From NCBI GenBank assembly GCA_050014795.1, contig JBEKCQ010000067.1:1-18921 (forward strand): DNA of 18,921 nt. The letters are read 5' to 3'. A model generated the notes under the pieces. It did no database searches. It was not told the origin of the DNA and saw only the letters and a list, made by a program, of their open reading frames with translations. The DNA comes from JALHUF01 sp050014795 (GTDB taxonomy: Bacteria > Acidobacteriota > Terriglobia > UBA7540). The translations under genes and the position numbers were made by a program. Positions 1-6,862 of the stretch are shown in pieces (positions within the stretch are counted from its first letter, which is position 1; each line of letters starts with the position of its first letter).

Positions 1-74
1 GTTTGGGAGTTGACTTGAGCCAGTGCGGTCAGGCTCAATGCGAATGAGAGTATTAACAACAGTCTTATCTTCAA
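1..74 (-). CDS. N-terminus of a secreted protein, cut by the window edge
   Basis: Only the first 24 codons are present; the gene runs off the left edge. It starts at TTG (74..72), four bases after a perfect AGGAGG Shine-Dalgarno (84..79 on the minus strand). The translation is a textbook Sec signal peptide: a basic start (K-I-R), a hydrophobic core L-L-L-I-L-S-F-A-L-S-L-T, and a likely signal-peptidase-I site after A-L-A, followed by Q-V-N-S-Q. The TTG overlaps the TGA of the upstream frame (TTGA), so the two may be translationally coupled. The mature protein is not visible, so no function can be given. The upstream PEP-CTERM tail suggests an exported-protein neighbourhood, but that is inference. 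Confidence 0.6.
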   Translation of the reverse strand, partial: MKIRLLLILSFALSLTALAQVNSQ

Positions 75-298
75 GGTACCTCCTTGTGGCAGGTGTCTGC
101 CGTATCGCGCCGGGATTTCCATCGTGCCGCGCCGCCGATCAGGCCTGAGGCGAGGAGAAGGACGGTCGAGGGCTCGGGAACGGGCACGCCGCCGCCTGAA
201 TCGGGGTCTTTGCGGTCCAGGAAGGCCTTTACGGGCGTGCGAATAGTGCGCTCATCGTCGACGACCAAAATCTTTTCGCTTTGCTTGTCCAGTCTCAT
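71..298 (-). pseudogene. Receiver-domain stub fused in frame to a PEP-CTERM sorting tail
   Basis: This 75-codon frame joins pieces of two unrelated families. Residues 1-30 are the start of a response-regulator receiver domain: beta-1 K-I-L-V-V-D-D-E with its acidic pair, then helix alpha-1. From about residue 31 the receiver homology stops. A Gly/Pro linker follows, then V-P-E-P-S-T, a hydrophobic segment (V-L-L-L-A-S-G-L-I-G-G-A-A) and W-K-S-R-R: the PEP-CTERM signal that exosortase recognises at the C-terminus of exported proteins. The phosphoacceptor Asp and the rest of the receiver are missing, and there is no signal peptide for the PEP-CTERM to work with. The ATG (298) has a strong AAGGAGG (311..305) six bases away. 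It is most simply a deletion or recombination scar, or an assembly join. A genuine small fusion protein cannot be excluded. Confidence 0.55.
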
Positions 299-444
299 AG
301 CCCGCCTCCTTCCTTAGCGGCATCTCGCTGTTCTCGCCGGGCAGGTTCATTGGCCTGTTTACGTTCTTTCCTGACCACCAGATCCTGACTAGCAGCTAGA
401 AGCACACTTCTTCTACCCTGGGGCGATTCGCGCGTCAGTCCCAT
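295..444 (-). CDS. Short hypothetical frame overlapping the receiver stub
   Basis: A 49-codon frame from ATG 444..442 to TGA 297..295. Its stop overlaps the ATG of the receiver stub as ATGA, and its last codons contain that gene's Shine-Dalgarno. The C-terminal half is charged and helix-prone (many R, K, E, Q and A), ending in G-G-G-L. I do not recognise a family. The charged tail and the tight overlap with a receiver gene would fit the C-terminus of a signalling protein co-operonic with a response regulator, its 5' part lost. That is inference. The frame is open for about ten codons upstream of the ATG and has no clear ribosome binding site, so a true start is uncertain. Confidence 0.25.
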   Translation of the reverse strand: MGLTRESPQGRRSVLLAASQDLVVRKERKQANEPARREQRDAAKEGGGL

Positions 445-461
445 ACTGCTCGCACCTTTGG

Positions 462-707
462 TCAAAACTGCTCATCCCGGCCCTCGGCGCTGTGCACGTT
501 GCCGGGCCGCAGCTTGGCCGCCAGACAGTCACCCTCGCGATTGAACAGCAACAGCGGGTGAAAACCGGTGGACTCGAAGTACCCGTTGTAAGCGCTTTGC
601 TCTTGCTCCCCGTACACGGGGATCTCCGTCGCATCCATGTCCAGGACCGTTTTGTGTCTCACGCATTGAGTACTGACCTCCGGAGCGTCTTCATCGCGTT
701 CACACCC
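462..707 (-). pseudogene. IS1380-family transposase, internal fragment
   Basis: The minus-strand frame between stops at 710..708 and 464..462 contains a run resembling the catalytic core of IS1380-type DDE transposases: V-L-D-M-D-A-T-E with the first catalytic Asp, followed by a G-E-Q-E-Q-S-A-Y-N-G-like stretch, H-P-L-L-L-F, and L-R-P-G-N-V-H-S-A-E-G. Full-length members have roughly 400-450 residues; about 80 codons remain here. The frame terminates just after the S-A-E-G-x-D-E region, where an intact protein would continue to the second catalytic Asp. No start with a ribosome binding site and no terminal inverted repeats are visible. This is a dead insertion-sequence remnant, assigned from remembered family motifs. 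Confidence 0.65.
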
Positions 708-759
708 TCATGAATATTGATGACGGCGACGGTCCGAAGATTCGGAGGTAAAGCTCAAA

Positions 760-1569
760 ATGGAAATGTGGGCCTATTGCATCCTGAGGGGCAGAGAGTA
801 TGCTTCTCGCATGGCGGGGGCACATCCGAACAAGATCCGTCTGGACCGCCTCCTGGTGGAACGCGGCCTGGCAGACTCGCGGGAGAAGGGTCAGGCGCTG
901 ATTCTCGCGGGCCAAGTCCTGGTGGACGATCAGAAGGTGGAAAAGTGCGGCGCGTGGGTAAATCCGGACGCTCCGCTACGGTTGCTCGGCGAACGCTCCA
1001 AGTACGTCAGCCGCGGCGGCCTGAAGCTGGAAGGAGCCCTGGATCATTTTCGGGTCGAGGTGGACGGAAAGGTTTGCCTGGATATCGGCGCCTCGACGGG
1101 AGGCTTCACCGACTGCCTGCTGCAAAGAGGCGCCGCCCAGGTCTGGGCAGTGGACGCGGGGACCAATCAACTGGACTGGAAACTCCGACGCGACCCGCGC
1201 GTGGTCGTGCGGGAAAAGACCAATGCCCGGTATCTGACGTTCGAGAAGGTCGGTGCGCGGGTGGAACTTGCAACCGTGGACGTCTCCTTTATCTCCGCTA
1301 CAATGATCCTTCCCGTCCTCCCTCTGCTCCTGAAGCCAGAAGCAGAGGTACTGGTCCTGGTGAAGCCGCAATTTGAAGTCGGGCGCGGCCAGGTAGGCAA
1401 AGGCGGCGTCGTCCGCGACGCCCGTCTCCAGCAGCAAGCGGTCGCCAAGGTCTCGCGCCGACTCCTGGAACTCGGCTTCACCCAGGTTGCCGGCGTGGAA
1501 AGTGCCCTGCCCGGGGCCTCCGGGAATCGAGAATATTTCCTGCATGCGGTTTGGCGAAAACCTGTCTAG
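760..1569 (+). CDS. tlyA: TlyA-family rRNA 2'-O-methyltransferase / hemolysin-like protein
   Basis: TlyA proteins methylate ribose 2'-O positions in 16S and/or 23S rRNA using SAM. An S4 RNA-binding domain occupies about residues 26-85 (R-L-D-R-L-L-V-E-R-G-L-A-x-S-R-E-K). The Rossmann-like FtsJ/RrmJ methyltransferase domain follows, with the SAM loop D-I-G-A-S-T-G-G-F-T-D at 108-118. The family's K-D-K-E tetrad fits K89, D174 (in V-D-V-S-F-I-S), K202 (in V-K-P-Q-F-E) and E258. ATG 760 has a clean GGAGG (744-748) eleven bases upstream. The family's usual N-terminus instead aligns near ATG 811, so the first 17 residues may be an extension or an artefact. The stop is 14 bases before nadK, suggesting co-transcription. 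Confidence 0.93.
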   Translation: MEMWAYCILRGREYASRMAGAHPNKIRLDRLLVERGLADSREKGQALILAGQVLVDDQKVEKCGAWVNPDAPLRLLGERSKYVSRGGLKLEGALDHFRVEVDGKVCLDIGASTGGFTDCLLQRGAAQVWAVDAGTNQLDWKLRRDPRVVVREKTNARYLTFEKVGARVELATVDVSFISATMILPVLPLLLKPEAEVLVLVKPQFEVGRGQVGKGGVVRDARLQQQAVAKVSRRLLELGFTQVAGVESALPGASGNREYFLHAVWRKPV

Positions 1570-1583
1570 AATAGTCGGCGCCC

Positions 1584-2447
1584 ATGAGCATCAAACGGAT
1601 TGGCATCATCTCTAAACCCAAGAAGGCTGAAATCCGGGAAATCGTTCCGGCGCTGCTCCAGTGGCTGCGCGAGCGCCAGATCGAGGTTTATATCGACAAG
1701 GAAACCGCCGCCATCCTGGAGAGCACGGAAAAATCTCTGACCCGCAACGAAATGCCCGGGCAGGCCGATCTGCTCGTGGTGCTGGGCGGCGACGGGACGC
1801 TGCTGGCAGCCACGCGCGCCCTGAATCGCAAGCGCGTCCCCATCCTGGCCGTCAACTTGGGCGGGCTCGGCTTCCTGACGGGGACTACCCGCGAAGAACT
1901 TTATCCCGCCCTCGAAGGCGTGCTGGCCGGGGATTTCAAGGTGGAGCGGCGGGTGCAGATCGAAGGCGAACTGGTTCGTGCCGACGAAGTGATCTCCTCC
2001 TTTCTGGCGTTGAATGACGTGGTGCTGAACAAGGGCGCTATCGCGCGCATCCTGGATTTCGAGGTCCTGGTGAATGGCCGGTTCATCTCCACCTACAAAT
2101 CCGACGGGCTGATAGTCTCCACGCCTACCGGCTCGACCGCCTACTCGCTGGCGGCCGGTGGGCCCATCGTCACCCCCACCGTCGAAGCCTTTGTCATCAC
2201 GCCCATCTGCGCCCACACCCTCACCAACCGGCCGCTGGTCCTTCCCGATTCCGTCCAGATTGAAGTCGTCGTCAAGAGCCAGCGCGAGGTCGCTTACCTG
2301 ACCGTGGACGGGCAGGTGGGCATAGCCTGCCACAGCGATGATATCGTCCGGCTGAAGAAAGCTTCCTCCTACGTGGAAATGATTCAGCCACCCCATAAGG
2401 ACTACTTCGAAATCCTCCGGCAGAAACTGAAATGGGGCGAGCGGTAA
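1584..2447 (+). CDS. nadK: NAD kinase (ATP/polyphosphate-NAD kinase)
   Basis: Phosphorylates NAD to NADP in the cytoplasm. The 287-residue protein is of normal family length and carries all hallmark motifs: G-G-D-G-T at 68-72 (nucleotide binding and catalysis), N-L-G-G-L-G-F-L at 91-98, N-D-V-V at 144-147, and the T-P-T-G-S-T-A-Y-S-L-A-A-G-G-P motif at 180-194 in the C-terminal beta-sandwich domain. The start ATG lies 14 bases after tlyA with no strong ribosome binding site, consistent with translation coupled to tlyA. In many bacteria nadK follows tlyA and precedes recN. Here recN is absent and an exported glycosidase follows. Confidence 0.96.
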   Translation: MSIKRIGIISKPKKAEIREIVPALLQWLRERQIEVYIDKETAAILESTEKSLTRNEMPGQADLLVVLGGDGTLLAATRALNRKRVPILAVNLGGLGFLTGTTREELYPALEGVLAGDFKVERRVQIEGELVRADEVISSFLALNDVVLNKGAIARILDFEVLVNGRFISTYKSDGLIVSTPTGSTAYSLAAGGPIVTPTVEAFVITPICAHTLTNRPLVLPDSVQIEVVVKSQREVAYLTVDGQVGIACHSDDIVRLKKASSYVEMIQPPHKDYFEILRQKLKWGER

Positions 2448-2538
2448 CGTGCTTGCTCCTCAAGATTGGCGCAAGTCACGGGGCGTCGTGTGGCAGGGGC
2501 CTCCCCAGCTTGTTCCCTCCCACAACGCGGGAAAGAGT

Positions 2539-2558
2539 GCCGGCATGCCATTGCCGGC
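2539..2558 (+). other. Hairpin just upstream of the GH2 ribosome binding site
   Basis: A perfect 7-bp inverted repeat GCCGGCA / TGCCGGC (2539-2545 and 2552-2558) has a 6-base loop. It ends four bases before the GAAGGGG ribosome binding site (2562-2567ish) of the glycosidase. No T-run follows, so it does not look like an intrinsic terminator for nadK. It could modulate translation of the downstream gene or be incidental in GC-rich DNA. Confidence 0.3.
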
Positions 2559-2576
2559 CCGAAGGGGTTGATGCAC

Positions 2577-5489
2577 ATGATGCATGACCGCGGTCGAGAT
2601 CGAAGGCGAACACCACGCTGGGTACTGCTTCTCTTGCTGGCCTCTGCTAGTGCGGCGCGAGCCAACGATGTATGGCCCAGGCCACAACTCGTTCCCATCC
2701 CCGTCCACATGCCGGGTGTCGCGAATCCCGTAGTGGATCTGAACGGCACATGGAAATTCAGCCTCTCACCCCCCGCTGAATTCTGGTCGAACCGCGTGGA
2801 TCCATCCTCCTGGCCCGACATGAATGTGCCGGGTGAGGCTGTCATGCAGGGATTCAACATAGCGCGGGATACAGAATACCCATACCGGAGGTCAGTCCTG
2901 GTCCCTTCGGACTTCGAAGGGAAGCGAGTCATCTTGCGCTTTGACGGTGTGTACAGTCGCGCCAGGGTCTGGGTCGACGGCAAGTTGGTGAGAGAACACC
3001 ACGGAGGTTTCACGTCCTGGGATTGCGATATTACGGGCACCGTAACGCCGGGCCGGCGGGCGTGGATCACCGTGGGCGTCACGGATATGGCCGATGAAAT
3101 CTCCTATGGGAGCAATTACGCCAAGCACTACCTCGGGGGCATTTTGCGGGACGTAAAGCTCATCGCCCTTTCCCCTAATCCCGTCACGCGGTTTCACGTT
3201 GAAACGGATTTTGACCCCTCCTATGCCCAGGCGCGTCTCAAAGTAACCGCCGCCGTGGGCTTCCACGATGCCAGGGCCGCAACTTTGAATCTGAAGCTGA
3301 TAGATCCGCTGGGCAATGCGGTGGATCTGCACCCCAGTTCAATGGTGCTCACGGTAGATGCGCCGGAAACCAGCATGGAGATTCCTGTAACCGCACCGCA
3401 GAAATGGGATGCCGAGCACCCAAACCAGTACACGCTGGAAGCCACCCTGACGGTCGGCGGATCACAGGTCGAGGGGCTCGAAAGAAGATTCGGTTTCCGG
3501 AAGGTGGAGATCCAAGGCAACAAGCTGCTCGTGAACGGGAAAGAGGTGAAGCTGCGGGGTGCTTGCCGGCATGACGTTCATCCCACGCGGGGACGCTCCA
3601 CCACTGCGGAGTTGGATGAGCGAGATGTGATCCTGCTCCGTGATGCTAACCTGAATTTCATCCGAACATCCCACTACCCTCCGACAGAGGAGTTCCTGGA
3701 GGCCTGTGACCGGTACGGCATGTACGTCGAAGAAGAGACGGCGGTCTGCTTTGTAAACCAACAGTGGAGCACGGTCCTGACGCCGAGCCAGGATGATCCC
3801 CACTACACCTCCCGCTATCTGGAGCAGTTTGCGGAGATGATTGAAAGGGACAGGAGTCATCCCTCTGTCATCATCTGGTCGCTGGGAAACGAAAGCCGGT
3901 GGGGTTTGAACTTCGCGAAAGAACATGCTTACGCGGAACGAGAGGACGCAACCCGGCCAGTTATCTTCAGTTATCCGGAGGGGGTCCCCGAAGGAATCAA
4001 GGGCTACGACATCATCAGCAAACACTATCCGAATTTTGACGAGAACATGGAGAGCAAGAGCCTGCCAAAGTTGAACGATGAGTATGCGCACGTCGCCTGC
4101 TACAACACCGGTACGCTCCAACGCGACCCTAACGTCAGGGGCTTCTGGGGAGAAAGCCTGAAGCGCTTCTGGGAGAAGTGCTTCGATTCGCAGGGTTGCC
4201 TGGGAGGAGCCATTTGGGGCGCTATCGATGAAGTGTTTATGACGCCCGACTCGCCTGTCGGCTACGGAGAATGGGGCATCCTGGATGGCTGGCGGAGGCC
4301 GAAGCCGGAATACTGGCTCACTAAGAAAGCATATTCACCGGTCCGGATCGCGGATGAGCCCGTCGGGAACCCCGGACCTGAGAGACCGCTGCTGCTTCCC
4401 CTCAGGAACTGGTTTGATCACACCGATTTGAGCGAGCTCACCATCCTGTGGAGTGTAGGGCCGGACGCGGGGAAACTGGAGAACGCCCGCATCCCTCCCC
4501 ATGGTCACGGGATACTGACCATACCTGCGCGCCGGTGGCGGGATGGAGACCTTCTAGATCTCAAGTTCTATCGAGGCAAGGAAAACCTCGTGGATGAGTA
4601 TCAGTTGCAGATAGGCAGGCTGACCAAGGTCTTCCCCACAGCCCAGGGGCCTGCCCCGACAATATCTGCTGATCCCAACTCCATCACCGTCACGGGCCCC
4701 GATTTCACGCTTATCTTCAGCAAGGTAACAGGCTTGATCACGAAAGGCACCTACCAGGGCCGCACGATCCTGGAGGGAGGGCCATACTTGAACCTGGGTG
4801 CTGCGAAGCTCTCCCCCTGGTGGCTCGCAAACGTCAGCTATTCGAATACACCGGAGGCGGCAGTCATCAGCCTGACAGGGAGCTACACGGCCCTCCAGGG
4901 GGCAACCGATCTTGTGAATGTCAGTTTCGAACTTCGAATTGACGGGCAGGGCTTGATAACAACCACTTACAGAATTGCGAACCCGCCGAAAGAGACCGGT
5001 GAGGTGGGGCTTTCCTTCTTGCTTCCCAGCGAGATCGACCGGCTGACGTGGGACAGGAAGGGATTGTGGTCCATATACCCGGCCGACCACATTGGCAGAG
5101 TCGCGGGGGTGGCCAACAAGGTCAGAAGTGGCCCAACGGGGAAATATCGAGAGGAGCCGCAATGGCCGTGGGCCCAGGATATGTCGGACTTCTTCCTTTT
5201 TGGCCGCGACGATCCCGGGGGCCGAGGGACCAGCGACTTCAGGAGCCTGAAGGAAAACATCTGGCATGGCACCTGTCTCCTCGGCGGGACGAATATCGGT
5301 GCGCGAGCGGAATCGGACGGCACGGCTGCCGTGCGCGCGCAAGTCCAGGCAGACGGAAGGGTCCTGTTCCACATCATCAACGCGTGGGATTATCCGGATC
5401 TTGACTGGGGGAATTACGAGAGGTCCATATCTGTTGTTCCGGGCTACACCAATTCTGTGAAGCTTCGGTTGACCAATGAGAAGGAGTAA
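2577..5489 (+). CDS. Exported glycoside hydrolase family 2 (LacZ-type beta-galactosidase-like)
   Basis: A retaining glycosidase of family 2, probably secreted. ATG 2577 is preferred because GAAGGGG lies about nine bases upstream and a signal peptide follows at once: basic n-region, W-V-L-L-L-L-L-A-S-A-S-A, cleavage near A-R-A. ATG 2571 and 2580 are alternatives. Domains in order: sugar-binding jelly roll (about 30-200), Ig-like domain, then TIM barrel from about 330 (G-A-C-R-H-D-V-H-P, N-F-I-R-T-S-H-Y-P). The acid/base is E439 in S-L-G-N-E-S. The nucleophile is probably E502 in N-D-E-Y-A-H, matching LacZ C-E-Y-A-H. The C-terminus (F-T-L-I-F-S-K-V-T-G, G-P-Y-L-N-L) resembles the beta-galactosidase small-chain domain. 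Length is about 970 residues. Substrate is not readable from sequence. It is convergent with lysA, 27 bases apart, and no transporter or partner gene is nearby. Confidence 0.88.
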   Translation: MMHDRGRDRRRTPRWVLLLLLASASAARANDVWPRPQLVPIPVHMPGVANPVVDLNGTWKFSLSPPAEFWSNRVDPSSWPDMNVPGEAVMQGFNIARDTEYPYRRSVLVPSDFEGKRVILRFDGVYSRARVWVDGKLVREHHGGFTSWDCDITGTVTPGRRAWITVGVTDMADEISYGSNYAKHYLGGILRDVKLIALSPNPVTRFHVETDFDPSYAQARLKVTAAVGFHDARAATLNLKLIDPLGNAVDLHPSSMVLTVDAPETSMEIPVTAPQKWDAEHPNQYTLEATLTVGGSQVEGLERRFGFRKVEIQGNKLLVNGKEVKLRGACRHDVHPTRGRSTTAELDERDVILLRDANLNFIRTSHYPPTEEFLEACDRYGMYVEEETAVCFVNQQWSTVLTPSQDDPHYTSRYLEQFAEMIERDRSHPSVIIWSLGNESRWGLNFAKEHAYAEREDATRPVIFSYPEGVPEGIKGYDIISKHYPNFDENMESKSLPKLNDEYAHVACYNTGTLQRDPNVRGFWGESLKRFWEKCFDSQGCLGGAIWGAIDEVFMTPDSPVGYGEWGILDGWRRPKPEYWLTKKAYSPVRIADEPVGNPGPERPLLLPLRNWFDHTDLSELTILWSVGPDAGKLENARIPPHGHGILTIPARRWRDGDLLDLKFYRGKENLVDEYQLQIGRLTKVFPTAQGPAPTISADPNSITVTGPDFTLIFSKVTGLITKGTYQGRTILEGGPYLNLGAAKLSPWWLANVSYSNTPEAAVISLTGSYTALQGATDLVNVSFELRIDGQGLITTTYRIANPPKETGEVGLSFLLPSEIDRLTWDRKGLWSIYPADHIGRVAGVANKVRSGPTGKYREEPQWPWAQDMSDFFLFGRDDPGGRGTSDFRSLKENIWHGTCLLGGTNIGARAESDGTAAVRAQVQADGRVLFHIINAWDYPDLDWGNYERSISVVPGYTNSVKLRLTNEKE

Positions 5490-5507
5490 AAACCCGCTCT
5501 CAACGGG
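5488..5507 (-). terminator. Possible weak intrinsic terminator of lysA
   Basis: On the minus strand, just after the lysA stop, CCCG (5507..5504) can pair with CGGG (5496..5493) across a 7-base loop, followed directly by TTTTT (5492..5488). The stem is only 4 bp, so it is weak. Its T-run overlaps the stop codon of the convergent GH2 gene. Confidence 0.35.
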
Positions 5508-5516
5508 GGACCGTCT

Positions 5517-6758
5517 TTAGATCACTTCTCCGGCCATCAGGTCTTCCAGCCGCTCGCGGGGGCGAATGAGTTCGGCTTTCTCGCCGTCGACGAGCACCTC
5601 AGCAGGCCGTGGCCGGGTGTTGTAGTTCGAGGCAAGCACGTAGCCATAAGCCCCGACGGTGAGGATCGCCAGCAAGTCCCCGGGCGCGACGTCGGGCATC
5701 TCACGGTCCTGCGCCAGGAAGTCTCCCGTCTCACACAGGGGACCGACCACATCCGCCGTGAGCTTCTCTCGGGGCCGCGGTTCGACCGGAACAATCTCGT
5801 GGTAGGAACCATAGAGCGTGGGCCGCATCAAGTCGTTCATTCCCGCGTCCACCACGACGAAGTTCTTCTGCGGACTTCGCTTCACGTACAGGACACGCGT
5901 CAGCAACACACCCGCGTCGCCCACCAGGGCGCGGCCCGGCTCAATAATAAGGCGATAGCTGGTGCCCCGGGTCCGCGTGGCGAGCGCCTCCATCAGCCGA
6001 TCCATGGCCAAGGGGGACTCGTCCGCATAGCGAATCCCGTAGCCGCCGCCCAGGTCCAGGAACTCCACCGCGATGCCCTCCGCCCTCAGCTCCTGCGCGA
6101 CACTCAGGATTTCGTCCAGGGCCTTCAGGAACGGCTCAATCTCGAGAATCTGGGACCCAATGTGGCAGGCGACGCCACGAACCGCTAGGTGCTCCGACCG
6201 TGCGGCACGGCGATAGAGTTCCATCGCCTCGTCTTTGGAGACGCCAAACTTGTGAATGATCTGGCCGGTGGAAATGTAGGGGTGAGTCGCGGCGACGACA
6301 TCGGGGTTGACGCGGACGGAAACCTGAGCGCGCTTCCCCAGGGCGCGAGCGCGGGCTGCGATCAAATCCAGCTCGCCCCCCGATTCCACGTTGAACATCA
6401 TGATGCCCGCCGCGAGGCCGGCATCCACCTCCGTCACCGTCTTGCCCACACCCGAAAACACCACGCGTCTGGCGTCGGCGCCTGCCCGCAGTACCCGGGC
6501 GAGCTCGCCGCCGGAAACAATATCGAAACCCGCGCCAGCTTCGCGCAGCAAGCTCAAGATCTTCAAATTGGAATTGGCCTTGACAGAATAGCAGATCAGG
6601 CCGGGGACCGGCGCGAGAGCGCTCGCCCAGCGGCGGTAGTTTTCCAGGATCGCCGCCCGGCTATAAATGTAGGTTGGCGTCCCAAAGCACTCGGCCACGG
6701 AGGTGAGCGGGACATCCTCGCACCGAAGCTGATCTGCGCGGTAGTGAAAGGCTTCCAT
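5517..6758 (-). CDS. lysA: Diaminopimelate decarboxylase
   Basis: Catalyses the last step of lysine synthesis, PLP-dependent decarboxylation of meso-diaminopimelate to L-lysine. The 413-residue length fits the family. The alanine-racemase-like TIM barrel carries the PLP lysine K60 in Y-S-V-K-A-N. H-I-G-S-Q-I, G-G-G-Y-G-I-R-Y and E-P-G-R-A-L-V follow, which contact the PLP phosphate and substrate. The C-terminal beta-barrel has G-P-L-C-E-T-G-D, including the active-site Cys contributed across the dimer, and the late Y-N-T-R-P motif. The start ATG (6758..6756) has no obvious Shine-Dalgarno and is immediately preceded by a degenerate CAGTGGT-type repeat. It lies downstream of the GAF-SpoIIE gene on the same strand with 104 bases between, so an own promoter is possible. 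Confidence 0.96.
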   Translation of the reverse strand: MEAFHYRADQLRCEDVPLTSVAECFGTPTYIYSRAAILENYRRWASALAPVPGLICYSVKANSNLKILSLLREAGAGFDIVSGGELARVLRAGADARRVVFSGVGKTVTEVDAGLAAGIMMFNVESGGELDLIAARARALGKRAQVSVRVNPDVVAATHPYISTGQIIHKFGVSKDEAMELYRRAARSEHLAVRGVACHIGSQILEIEPFLKALDEILSVAQELRAEGIAVEFLDLGGGYGIRYADESPLAMDRLMEALATRTRGTSYRLIIEPGRALVGDAGVLLTRVLYVKRSPQKNFVVVDAGMNDLMRPTLYGSYHEIVPVEPRPREKLTADVVGPLCETGDFLAQDREMPDVAPGDLLAILTVGAYGYVLASNYNTRPRPAEVLVDGEKAELIRPRERLEDLMAGEVI

Positions 6759-6760
6759 AA

Positions 6761-6798
6761 TCAGTGGTCAGTGGCCAGTTGCCAGTCGTCAGTGGCCA
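6761..6798. repeat. Degenerate CAGTGGTCAGTGGCC-type tandem low-complexity tract
   Basis: Several imperfect copies of a CAGTGG(T/C) unit of about 7-8 bases lie directly upstream of the lysA start codon. In one frame it reads as the W-S-V-A-S-C-Q type peptide that I remember from spurious proteins of GC-rich soil bacteria. A related CACCTGGCAC phrase follows at 6829-6850. The function is unknown. Confidence 0.5.
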
Positions 6799-6862
6799 AA
6801 CGCCGAATATAAGCAGTCGCGTCTCATCCAGCACCTGGCACCCGGCACCTCAAAGGCGGCCT

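Noticed and set aside
1566..2396. 276-codon open frame antisense to nadK
   Set aside because: A GC-rich shadow of nadK. Its composition (runs of D, G, H, Q, V) shows no family motif, and nadK is unambiguous.
2466..2576. N-terminal extension of the GH2 enzyme from TTG 2466
   Set aside because: It would bury the signal peptide and place the 2539-2558 hairpin inside the gene. ATG 2577 has a ribosome binding site and the expected signal start.
4554..5372. 272-codon antisense frame over the GH2 3' end
   Set aside because: No motif and no ribosome binding site. The sense strand is a continuous glycosidase.
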